DNA of 64,000 bases. Source: DUOX01 sp050944015 (lineage in GTDB: Bacteria > Bacillota > Clostridia > Oscillospirales > Oscillospiraceae). The notes beneath the pieces were generated by a model, which was not told the DNA's origin, searched no databases, and saw only the letters and a program-made list of their open reading frames with translations. Location of the stretch: assembly GCA_050944015.1 (NCBI GenBank), contig JBMNQG010000002.1, forward strand, positions 19,845-83,844, written 5' to 3'. The translations under genes and the position numbers were made by a program. Below, one piece after another: positions 41,947 through 49,301 of this stretch. The first letter of the stretch is position 1. Each line of letters opens with the position of its first letter.

Positions 41947-42307
41947 GTCTGTGATACCCATCCGTCAGTGTGCCGGAAAAGCTGCCATCGTAAATCTTGC
42001 CATATCCGCAGGAGGGGCTGCGCTCCTTGAGAGCGGCATATTTGCAGCCGCAGAGCTTGGCGAGACGAAGCGTTTCCTCTGCACCGCGGCGGTAGTTTTC
42101 TGTCACATCCATGCCGTTTTTAGAAAGCACGACGTCGCCCCTGATTTCCGCCGGCTCCCGAGGCGTGGGCAGACCGCCCAACTGCTCCGGGCAGACGGGA
42201 ATGAGCGTGTGGTGCTCCATTAGTGCCAATACGCCGGGCGCGGCGCCCGGTACCGCGTTATACCGGCAATTTACGCCCAGTAGACAGGCACTCACAAGAA
42301 TATTCAT
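41909..42307 (-). CDS. DUF523 protein, C-terminus replaced
   Basis: 132 aa. MNILVSACLLGVNCRYNA, HTLIPVCPEQLGGLPTPREP and ERSPSCGYGKIYDGSFSG are diagnostic. Members normally end with a TAELL...V.SE-type segment; here the frame diverges after GTLTDGY into HRHEEESSAKAFVS. The break coincides with the start of the 41946 gene, so the cassette inserted here and truncated the gene by about 20 residues. Function of DUF523 is unknown (conserved cysteines suggest metal or thiol chemistry). It overlaps the YjbR gene by 4 nt. Confidence 0.82.
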   Translation of the reverse strand: MNILVSACLLGVNCRYNAVPGAAPGVLALMEHHTLIPVCPEQLGGLPTPREPAEIRGDVVLSKNGMDVTENYRRGAEETLRLAKLCGCKYAALKERSPSCGYGKIYDGSFSGTLTDGYHRHEEESSAKAFVS

Positions 42308-42654
42308 TTCCGCTCCCCCCTCGGCACGGTCAGCTTATAACTGTGGTCGATCATCTCGCGCAGGGCATCCTCCGGAATCTCGTCCGGTCGGACGGTGTTC
42401 CAGTGTTCCTTGTTCATGTGATAGGCCGGGGTGACTCCGGGGTAAACTTGCCGCAGAAAATCGGCGCGGAGCGGCTCGCACTTGAGATTTACGCACAGAC
42501 CACCGCGCTCGTAGATAAAGGCAAAGCTCTTTTTGTTGCCCTTGTGCCGCATAACCGCCCAAGCGTCGGGCGCGCCGGCGAGCTCATCGAAGGGATAGTC
42601 CTCATAGGCGTCCGGGTAGGTCAGGCAGTAATCAATGAGCTCTCGACGGGTCAC
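42304..42654 (-). CDS. MmcQ/YjbR family DNA-binding-like protein
   Basis: 116 aa from GTG 42654, which overlaps the stop of the upstream gene as GTGA; the ATG at 42669 would overlap by 19 nt. VTRRELIDYCLTYPDAYEDY, GNKKSFAFIYERGGLCVNLK and YHMNKEHWNTVRPDEIPEDA are the CyaY-like MmcQ/YjbR signature. The family binds DNA in some cases but its role is unclear. It lies between an ArsC/Spx-like ORF and DUF523 in a tightly packed unit. Confidence 0.85.
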   Translation of the reverse strand: MTRRELIDYCLTYPDAYEDYPFDELAGAPDAWAVMRHKGNKKSFAFIYERGGLCVNLKCEPLRADFLRQVYPGVTPAYHMNKEHWNTVRPDEIPEDALREMIDHSYKLTVPRGERK

Positions 42655-43322
42655 AGCTTTGCTTCCCACTCGGCCTGTTTAAAGCCGACGAGGACGAAAT
42701 CTCCGCTCACCAGAATCGGGCGCTTGACCAGCATCCCGTCGGTGGCGAGCAGCTTATATTGTTCGTCCTCCGTCATGGATGGCAGCTTTTTCGATAGCTC
42801 CAGCGCCTTGTATTGCAGGCCGCTGGTGTTAAAGAAGCGTTTGAGCGACAGACCGCTTTTCGCGTGCCATGTACGAAGTTCGGCCTCGGTGGGATTCTCG
42901 ACTTTGATATCGCGGAAGTCGTACTCTGTGCCCTTGGTGTCGAGAAACGCCCGTGCCTTTTGGCAGGTGGCGCATTTTGGGTAGCAAACAAACAGCATGA
43001 TGATTCCTCCGTTGTCGGTGATGCCAAGTCTTGTGTACGGCAAGAGATCAAGACTCTCCAGCGCTTCGCCGTGGATAAGCCGTTCTTTGTCCAGCTTGGT
43101 AAGCGCCTTGATACGGTATTCCAATTTTGAAGCCTCGGACCTGTCAGGCAATTTCCACGCCGCCTCGAAACGGACAAGCCGGCGGGAGGCTGTATATTTC
43201 GCCCCCTTGCCGCAACTTCCCGCGTGCTCGGCGAAGCGGCGCGCAAGATCGGTGGTGATGCCGGCGTAAAGACTTCCGTCCTCACAGCGCAGAATGTAGG
43301 TATAATAGGCCGTCTTCCCCAC
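42651..43322 (-). CDS. GIY-YIG (UPF0213-like) domain fused in frame to an ArsC/Spx-like domain
   Basis: 223 aa from GTG 43322, just after a TATACT box. Residues 1-85: KTAYYTYILRCEDGSLYAGI and DLARRFAEHAGSCGKGAKYT, a UPF0213 GIY-YIG nuclease. Residues ~109-223: MLFVCYPKCATCQKARAFLD (CxxC), LSLKRFFNTSGLQYKAL and GMLVKRPILVSGDFVLVGF, an ArsC/YffB-like reductase. No stop separates them, but GGAGGAATCATC sits before the internal ATG 42998, so the second domain is probably also made alone (42651-42998). The fusion looks accidental: a lost stop between two neighbouring genes. Confidence 0.78.
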   Translation of the reverse strand: MGKTAYYTYILRCEDGSLYAGITTDLARRFAEHAGSCGKGAKYTASRRLVRFEAAWKLPDRSEASKLEYRIKALTKLDKERLIHGEALESLDLLPYTRLGITDNGGIIMLFVCYPKCATCQKARAFLDTKGTEYDFRDIKVENPTEAELRTWHAKSGLSLKRFFNTSGLQYKALELSKKLPSMTEDEQYKLLATDGMLVKRPILVSGDFVLVGFKQAEWEAKL

Positions 43323-43435
43323 CCCTCCGACATTTTCTGCTCTGAGTATAGCATAATTTAGCCGGAAAACACAGCCATTTGACGGGATACGCAGGGTCTG
43401 ATAACATGATATAGACACCGCGAAAGGAGTCCAAT

Positions 43436-43729
43436 ATGGAAAAGTTTATCCCCGTTGAGAAGATCTCAAAGAAAAAACAGCGGGAGCTGACGGCGCAGAA
43501 ACGCGGCACATGGGGCGGGCAAAACCCCGCGACACGGAAGCCCGAAAATCCTAAGGCGTATAACAGGAAAAAGGCACGGAAATGGAATCAGGATTCCATG
43601 ACTGTGCCTTCTGTTTTTGTGGGCATGATTGCAGATACGTGGTATAATCTGGTTGAAAGATGGCGTAGCTTGCGCGCTTTGTCTTTTCGATATGCAAGGG
43701 CTTTAATTTCTTGCTCTGCATCTTTATGA
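43436..43729 (+). CDS. Small basic conserved protein with a diverged tail
   Basis: 97 aa; GAAAGGAGTCC precedes the ATG. Residues 1-50 (MEKFIPVEKISKKKQRELTA, then QKRGTWGGQNPATRK) match a short Lys/Arg-rich protein I have seen in many Firmicutes, of unknown function. The remainder reads through AT-rich sequence into dispersed repeat copy C, so the natural C-terminus may have been replaced. Confidence 0.6.
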   Translation: MEKFIPVEKISKKKQRELTAQKRGTWGGQNPATRKPENPKAYNRKKARKWNQDSMTVPSVFVGMIADTWYNLVERWRSLRALSFRYARALISCSASL

Positions 43730-43790
43730 TATATTTCCCCACCATCTGTTGGCGTGGGCTGCCCCATCAAGTGGAGAGCGCAGAGTCCTT
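43701..43790 (+). repeat. Dispersed element repeat, copy C
   Basis: CTTTAATTTCTTGCTCTGCA, then TCTTTATGATATATTTCCCC, ACCATCTGTTGGCGTGGGCT and GCCCC. Matches copy D over nearly 90 bp with scattered changes. Confidence 0.7.
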
Positions 43791-43817
43791 GTTGTGATGG
43801 ATTTTTCGGAGGCTATA

Positions 43818-44003
43818 ATGAGTAATTACACAAAAAACGAATTGCAGGAGGCCAAGCGGGCCATTTTGTCTCTGCTGCACAAGTGCGAAAAAGTAGAGGA
43901 GAAGCTGGAGCCGGGGAAATCCCAGCACACGCTGACAGTGCGGCGTATTCAGGCGCTGCGTATTTCGTCCGAACTGATCGAACGAGAGTTGAAAGAAGCG
44001 TGA
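43818..44003 (+). CDS. Small helical protein, copy 1 of a duplicated gene
   Basis: 61 aa from ATG 43818 (GGAGGCTATA upstream). MSNYTKNELQEAKRAILSLL is followed by HTLTVRRIQALRISSELIER. A paralogue with an almost identical 3' half lies at 57559-57750. No family name known. The two copies bracket the WYL/helicase island in the same orientation. The gene also directly precedes a restriction-subunit remnant here, suggesting it once accompanied a type I restriction locus. Confidence 0.72.
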   Translation: MSNYTKNELQEAKRAILSLLHKCEKVEEKLEPGKSQHTLTVRRIQALRISSELIERELKEA

Positions 44004-44205
44004 AAACGTGGAGCTTGTACTGCGCTCCAAAAACCCGCTTGACCTTTTCAGGATTGTTTACGACAACACCATTATGGATGTGGTGCTGAATCGTATGACA
44101 CAAAATCAGGAGTTTTGAGAGAGGTATCTGGAGGACGCCGAGTTCCGCAAGGAAGTGGATAAGATTTTGCTTCCTCTTGTTCACGTTCGACTGTCGAGGC
44201 TGTGA
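44002..44205 (+). pseudogene. Remnant of a type I restriction R subunit C-terminus
   Basis: Frame from 44002 reads NVELVLRSKNPLDLF, VYDNTIMDVVLNRMTQNQEF, a TGA stop at about 44116, then ERYLEDAEFRKEVDKILLPL and VHVRLSRL before a final TGA. The pattern (NRMTxNQEFxERYLEDxEFR) resembles HsdR C-termini of Firmicutes. The stop replaces a Cys or Trp codon. No start codon or N-terminal part exists, so it is a decayed fragment. Confidence 0.6.
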
Positions 44206-44248
44206 TTTAGCATAACTATAAAAACAAGACGCCAAAGGAGGCCGAGGC

Positions 44249-45238
44249 ATGGCAAGCTCGTCAAACCAAAAATTGAAGCCCCTGTACCTGATGAAGATAC
44301 TGCTTGAAAAGACTGACGCACAAATCTCTATGACGATTGCGGAAATCGTAGATGCACTTGCCGGCTACGGCATCAACGCCGAGCGCAAATCTCTTTATAG
44401 CGATATGGAGCTTTTACGGCAGTTCGGCGTCGAGATTGAAATGCAGCGGGGCAAGACGGTCGGATATTACATAGCCGAGCGGCAGTTTGAATTGCCCGAA
44501 CTGAAATTGCTTGTTGACGCCGTGCAAAGCTGTCGGTTTATCACCAAACGGAAAAGCGAAGAACTGATAAAAAAGCTATCGTCGCTCACAAGCAGCCAAC
44601 AGGCAAAGCAGCTTCGCCGTCAGGTTTTCGTAGCGGATCGCGCAAAGACCATCAACGAAACGGTCTATTACAGCATAGATCAGATACATCATGCTATCGG
44701 CGAAGGCAAAAAGATTGCCTTTAAGTATTTTGACTATGACGTTAAGAAAAAGCGGGTTTTCCGGAAGCGGGGGGAATTATACCGCACCACTCCTGTCACC
44801 CTCTGCTGGAACAACGATAATTACTACCTAATTGCTTACAGCGCAAAGTATGATGATTTTACGCATTATCGGGTTGACCGAATGAGCGGTGTCGATGTGC
44901 TGGACGAGGATGGCGACAAATTTGATAAAGATAAGTTCAATATCGCCGAACACGCAAAACGCGCGTTTGGCATGTACGACGGAGAGGTTGTACGGGCAAG
45001 GCTGGCATTTGATAAGAGCCTTGTCAATGTGGTACTCGACCATTTTGGCAAGGATGTCCTCATGTTCCCGTCCGCAGACGGATGGTTTGAAATCTCGGTT
45101 AATGTTTCAATCAGCCCGGTATTTCTGGCATGGATGTTCCAGTTCGGTGACTGCGCTGAGATAAAGGAGCCCGACAGCTTGGTTTTGGCAATGATAGAGC
45201 TTGCCGCGAAAAGTACGCAAAGGTACTCAGCAGAATGA
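44249..45238 (+). CDS. WYL-domain transcription regulator
   Basis: 329 aa; AAAGGAGGCCGAGGC precedes the ATG. An N-terminal winged helix (LKPLYLMKILLEKTD, INAERKSLYSDMELLRQFGV) leads to a WYL domain (GKKIAFKYFDYDVKK, RTTPVTLCWNNDNYYLIAYS, FTHYRVDRMSGVDVLD) and a WCX-like C-terminus. WYL regulators often control defence operons and bind nucleic acid or nucleotide ligands. It lies 85 bp before the four-gene helicase operon, whose TATAAT box (45273-45278) has no good -35, as if activation were needed. Confidence 0.9.
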   Translation: MASSSNQKLKPLYLMKILLEKTDAQISMTIAEIVDALAGYGINAERKSLYSDMELLRQFGVEIEMQRGKTVGYYIAERQFELPELKLLVDAVQSCRFITKRKSEELIKKLSSLTSSQQAKQLRRQVFVADRAKTINETVYYSIDQIHHAIGEGKKIAFKYFDYDVKKKRVFRKRGELYRTTPVTLCWNNDNYYLIAYSAKYDDFTHYRVDRMSGVDVLDEDGDKFDKDKFNIAEHAKRAFGMYDGEVVRARLAFDKSLVNVVLDHFGKDVLMFPSADGWFEISVNVSISPVFLAWMFQFGDCAEIKEPDSLVLAMIELAAKSTQRYSAE

Positions 45239-45323
45239 AATTGCTGTCCGTACCATTGGACACCGTTTTTGGTATAATGGGTATCAGGAGAGGTAGCTGA
45301 CGTCTGCCAGAAGGAGGGACTTT

Positions 45324-46373
45324 ATGAATATAGCGGATCGGCTTGTCATTCACAAGACATTTGGCGAGGGCAAGGTGGTAGATCATGCAGGGGGTTATCT
45401 TTCCATTCTGTTTAGTCAAGGCGAGAAGCGATTTGTATATCCCGACTCGTTTAAGGAGTTTTTGCGGGCGAAAGACGAGACGCTTAATGCCGCTATTCAA
45501 AATGAATTGGCAGAAGCGCAAGCTCAGAATCTGACGCTGCAACGTGAAAAAGAACATGCCGCATTGCTTGGAAGAGAAAAAACGGCTGAAAAACGCTTTA
45601 CGCAAACAAAACCAAAAGAAAGGGTTTACCCGCGCGCCAATATCTCTTTCAAATGCAATTTTTGCGATGGCGGCAAGTCATCGGAGCGGGTTGGCTTCCG
45701 CGGCGTTTGCTCTGAGGGAGTAATCCGTTATAACATAAAAGAGAAGAATCATGTTTGGTGTTCATCACCGGATTCTCCCTGCCGACAGTATTATGATGGG
45801 ATTATCACGTCCTACTCCGAGCTTGAAGATATGCTCAATGAGGGCGGGCAAAGTTATATCTGCTACGAAAGCGCCATGCTGCGGGATTGGAGGGCGTTTG
45901 CGGGAGTTACTCAGACAGGAGAAAATAAAGGGCGGCCTATGCGGTTGAAGCAGGTTCAGATAAACAGTTTGGCCGTGCTGACCACAAGGCTTCCGTATGA
46001 GCCGGAGGAAAACAGATTTATCTTTGCAGTTTTCTTGGTGGATGATACATACGAGGGAGATACGCGGGAAGAAGGGTATGTATCAACCGATTCTCGCTAT
46101 AAAATCCAAATGACGCCAAATGAGGCGCAAAAGCTGAAATTTTGGAACTACTACTCCTGCCCCAATGCCCCTGATGTTGTCAAGTTTGGGTCAGGGCTTC
46201 ACAGATACTTGTCTGATGAACAGGCGGCTCAGATTCTTAGGGATATTGCTGAGTTGAAAAGAGGCACGGCGCAGGAAGCACTTGCGCGGGAGTTCTTAGA
46301 TTACTTCTGCAAGGTCAACGGCATAAACATTGAGAGCGTACCGCAAAACAGCGGTGCGTTGATGTCCAAATAA
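45324..46373 (+). CDS. Cys-rich protein, first gene of the helicase/PLD operon
   Basis: 349 aa; AGAAGGAGGGAC precedes the ATG. Residues 1-55 (ADRLVIHKTFGEGKVVDHAG, FSQGEKRFVYPDSF) resemble a small beta-barrel of the CarD/DUF3553 kind. After a coiled-coil linker (residues 60-95) comes a domain with FKCNFCDGGKS, a third cysteine and WCSSPDSPCRQYYDG, then an alpha/beta C-terminus. The cysteines could bind zinc. No family is known to me; association with a nuclease and helicase suggests nucleic acid recognition. It is followed after 19 bp by the DUF6361-like gene. Confidence 0.7.
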   Translation: MNIADRLVIHKTFGEGKVVDHAGGYLSILFSQGEKRFVYPDSFKEFLRAKDETLNAAIQNELAEAQAQNLTLQREKEHAALLGREKTAEKRFTQTKPKERVYPRANISFKCNFCDGGKSSERVGFRGVCSEGVIRYNIKEKNHVWCSSPDSPCRQYYDGIITSYSELEDMLNEGGQSYICYESAMLRDWRAFAGVTQTGENKGRPMRLKQVQINSLAVLTTRLPYEPEENRFIFAVFLVDDTYEGDTREEGYVSTDSRYKIQMTPNEAQKLKFWNYYSCPNAPDVVKFGSGLHRYLSDEQAAQILRDIAELKRGTAQEALAREFLDYFCKVNGINIESVPQNSGALMSK

Positions 46374-46392
46374 CACGGAGGAAGATAACGCT

Positions 46393-47562
46393 ATGCAGCT
46401 TGGGTGGATAGATTTTTCGCGCAACGAGCGCAACAAGATAATACAGACCCTTAAAATGCTTGAGGAATCCACCGCGCTGGACGAGATTGGGATCGGCGTT
46501 ATCCGTGACGGCTATGCCGACGTCCTATTTCCGGGCATTTCAACGCTTCAAACGAGAGCCAAATACTTTGTGCTGCTCCCCTATCTGTTCGGAATGGCAG
46601 AGCGGCAAAACTTCAAGCGCAGCAGCGAGATACTGCCGTGGATTCACAGGCAGGAGGATTCGCTTGTTCCTACTTTGGTAAAAAATAGCGGTGATGCCAC
46701 CGGCGTTATCGGCCTTCGGGCGCATAAGCAAGGGAAATCGGTTAAGGTGAAGTCCTCAAGCATCTATTGGAATGGAATGAGAACCTTTGAAATTTTAAAG
46801 GATGAGCACCTGTCCGTATCCAATGTTTGCAATATCATTTACGGCAAGCAGCTGCGCAGAAATTCGGTTGAAATCAAGACCGAAATAAAGTGGAGCGGTA
46901 ATGAGGGGTTCGACGATGAAACAGCGGTTAACGAAAATATGCCGTTGTTTTCAAGCATCATGCCGGACTATTCGGTCATGACTGAGGCGGCGATAGAACT
47001 GAACAACGCAGAGGCCGAGTATCTGTATCAGAAGATGACTACGGCTGCAAAATCCCGCACTTCCTTGCTTGCTTTCATGTTAAAAGAGAAATGCCTGTTT
47101 CCGAGCTTTCACGAAATCGACGAAACGGCTCTGCCAAATGAGTTGGGTATAAATGTTCATTTTGCAAAAGCTTTCGCTGATTTTATATCCGGCGCGCATA
47201 TACGCTACAATGTGATTTTTTCAAACGGCGGGGACGCCGGCCAAATTGAAAATTACCGCGAGTGGCAAGAAACCTTTGATTTCGACGGCTTTAGCTTATC
47301 GGATGTTCTTTCAAAGGTGAACAGCAACCCGGCTATCAATGCGTTTTTGAAGGAGTTTTATGAGTCTTCTAAAAAAGGAGATAACGAAGCAGTTGACAAC
47401 CTCATTATCCGGCGCGAGAAATCCATTAAGCACGAGCGGGCGAAACTGGGCAAGCCGCAGGAGTATCGGTACGACAAGCCGGTACACGATTACCTGTTAA
47501 ATTATCGCTATGGTACGGCATACACGATTGTCAACGATATTTTGAACGGATTGGAGGGATAG
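46393..47562 (+). CDS. DUF6361-like protein
   Basis: 389 aa; CGGAGGAAGATAACG precedes the ATG. The start, LGWIDFSRNERNKIIQTLKM, and GIGVIRDGYADVLFPGISTL match DUF6361 (by memory), a family that co-occurs with PLD-type nucleases and SNF2-like helicases. QTRAKYFVLLPYLFGMAERQ and KHERAKLGKPQEYRYDK are further landmarks. No catalytic motif or membrane segment is apparent. The PLD gene starts 2 bp after its stop, so expression is tightly linked. Confidence 0.75.
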   Translation: MQLGWIDFSRNERNKIIQTLKMLEESTALDEIGIGVIRDGYADVLFPGISTLQTRAKYFVLLPYLFGMAERQNFKRSSEILPWIHRQEDSLVPTLVKNSGDATGVIGLRAHKQGKSVKVKSSSIYWNGMRTFEILKDEHLSVSNVCNIIYGKQLRRNSVEIKTEIKWSGNEGFDDETAVNENMPLFSSIMPDYSVMTEAAIELNNAEAEYLYQKMTTAAKSRTSLLAFMLKEKCLFPSFHEIDETALPNELGINVHFAKAFADFISGAHIRYNVIFSNGGDAGQIENYREWQETFDFDGFSLSDVLSKVNSNPAINAFLKEFYESSKKGDNEAVDNLIIRREKSIKHERAKLGKPQEYRYDKPVHDYLLNYRYGTAYTIVNDILNGLEG

Positions 47563-47564
47563 GC

Positions 47565-49301
47565 ATGGCCAGGACACTGTTTGACTATGAAGATAACCGT
47601 CTTGAATACGGCGGTCTGCTGATGCCGGACATCGGCTATGATGTCGATTTTGCCGTGGCCTTTACATACTCCCTCGACTTAGAGGCTTTGCTGGGCGTTC
47701 CCGTATCTTTGGGGTTGCTGGACAGTGATATGGATACAGGGCTGATCGACAACCCATTTTTCCTCTTGGAAGCCATCAGAAAAAGCAGCGATAAGATTGC
47801 CATCTTCTGCAATGCGGGGAGCATCTCCCTCCCTCGCAATATCCGCAGCGTGTTCGCCCTGCTTGAAAGCAGTGTTTTTGAAGTCAATCTCAACGGCATG
47901 AATAGCTTTCACCCGAAAATGTGGTTTATAAAATACACCAATGATAACGGCGATTCCTATATAAAACTGATTGTTCTCAGCCGGAACCTTACCTTTGACC
48001 GCAGCTTTGACTATGCCGTGGAGATGACAGGGCAAATTGGAAATCGAAAGCAGGGCAAGAACAAGCCGCTTTCTGATATGCTCCAGTTCGCCGCTAAATA
48101 CGCCGGCACCCAAAAGAGAAAAAAGATACTCGCTTTGGCCGAGGATATTCTGTGCGTCAAAAATTTTGAGTTGGATGACCGATTTGAGGACTATGAGTTC
48201 CTGCCGCTCGGTATCACGCCCGATGCGGCGGAAAACACAGGGCTTTTTGATGGTTGCTATGACCTTATTGTTTTCTCGCCGTTTTTAAGTTCTAATATGG
48301 CCGAGAGCATGGCGAACAACGCAAGGTACAGGAAAACGCTCTTTACCCGCAAGAGTTCTTTGAACAGGAAGATTATCGGTCTGTACGATGGTGTCTATAT
48401 TACAAAGGACATCGTAATGGATAACGAAATCATGTCGGAGGGCGAGGCCGAGCCAAGAGGGTGCGATATTCATGCCAAGCTATATTTCACGCGCGGCAAC
48501 AATGGGAACTTTCTGTATGTCGGTTCGGCGAACGCCTCCGACAAAGCCTTCTATAACAACGTGGAATTCTTACTAAGGCTGAAATACAAGCCATATATGA
48601 CGAGCTATGATGCCCTGCTCAAAGAGTTTCTGCCGGAAGATGGCTGCCCATTTGAACGCATTGCGGACATTGTAACGGAGGAACAAGCGGAGGATACAAG
48701 TCTTTTAGACAAGTCGTTCCGTGAAGCGTTGCGCAGTATAAAGAACGCAACCGTGGCCGCCGACGGCGAACGCTTCTCCATTACTCTGCGGACAAACGGC
48801 AAGCCATTTGAAAAGGCTGTCTATATCGCTCCATTATTTAGGGCGGGTAGTTTTGCCCCGCTTGCGGACGGCCTTGTTTTCCCGGATATGCTGCTCAAAG
48901 AATTGAGCGAGTTTTTCATCATAAAAATCGAGGACAAGCAGATTGTAACAAAGATTGCTTTGGTAGGTATCCCCGAAGGCCGCGATCAGGCAATCTACAA
49001 AAGCATCATTCAAGATAAAAACGGGTTCTTAGCCTATGTTTCATTCATGCTTTCAGATAACTACTCCGAGAGCTGCTTTGAGCAATATGAGATTGCGAAG
49101 CGGCTTTTGAACGATGCCGATATGCCGCAGTCTGTGATACCCGGCGCCCTATATGAAAGAATGTTAAGCTGTACCGTGAATAACCCCTACCGCTTGCTCG
49201 ACCTCGATAACCTGATGAGCAAGCTCGATGAAGATATTGTAGGCGATTTTATAACGATGTACCAACCGTTCAAGGAAATCGCAAAGAGGATGATAAGATG
49301 A
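47565..49301 (+). CDS. Phospholipase D-family nuclease with two HKD-type motifs
   Basis: 578 aa. Two PLD half-sites: HPK at residues 116-118 in FHPKMWFIKYTND, followed by LIVLSRNLTFDRSFD; and HAK at 303-305 in CDIHAKLYFTRGNNG, followed by LYVGSANASDKAFYNNVEF. The order HxK...N/S is that of PLD-type nucleases such as those in DISARM and Dpd loci. Unlike short DrmC-like proteins it carries both halves in one chain plus a C-terminal domain. The helicase gene overlaps its stop as ATGA. It is probably the DNA-cutting component of the system. Confidence 0.85.
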   Translation: MARTLFDYEDNRLEYGGLLMPDIGYDVDFAVAFTYSLDLEALLGVPVSLGLLDSDMDTGLIDNPFFLLEAIRKSSDKIAIFCNAGSISLPRNIRSVFALLESSVFEVNLNGMNSFHPKMWFIKYTNDNGDSYIKLIVLSRNLTFDRSFDYAVEMTGQIGNRKQGKNKPLSDMLQFAAKYAGTQKRKKILALAEDILCVKNFELDDRFEDYEFLPLGITPDAAENTGLFDGCYDLIVFSPFLSSNMAESMANNARYRKTLFTRKSSLNRKIIGLYDGVYITKDIVMDNEIMSEGEAEPRGCDIHAKLYFTRGNNGNFLYVGSANASDKAFYNNVEFLLRLKYKPYMTSYDALLKEFLPEDGCPFERIADIVTEEQAEDTSLLDKSFREALRSIKNATVAADGERFSITLRTNGKPFEKAVYIAPLFRAGSFAPLADGLVFPDMLLKELSEFFIIKIEDKQIVTKIALVGIPEGRDQAIYKSIIQDKNGFLAYVSFMLSDNYSESCFEQYEIAKRLLNDADMPQSVIPGALYERMLSCTVNNPYRLLDLDNLMSKLDEDIVGDFITMYQPFKEIAKRMIR

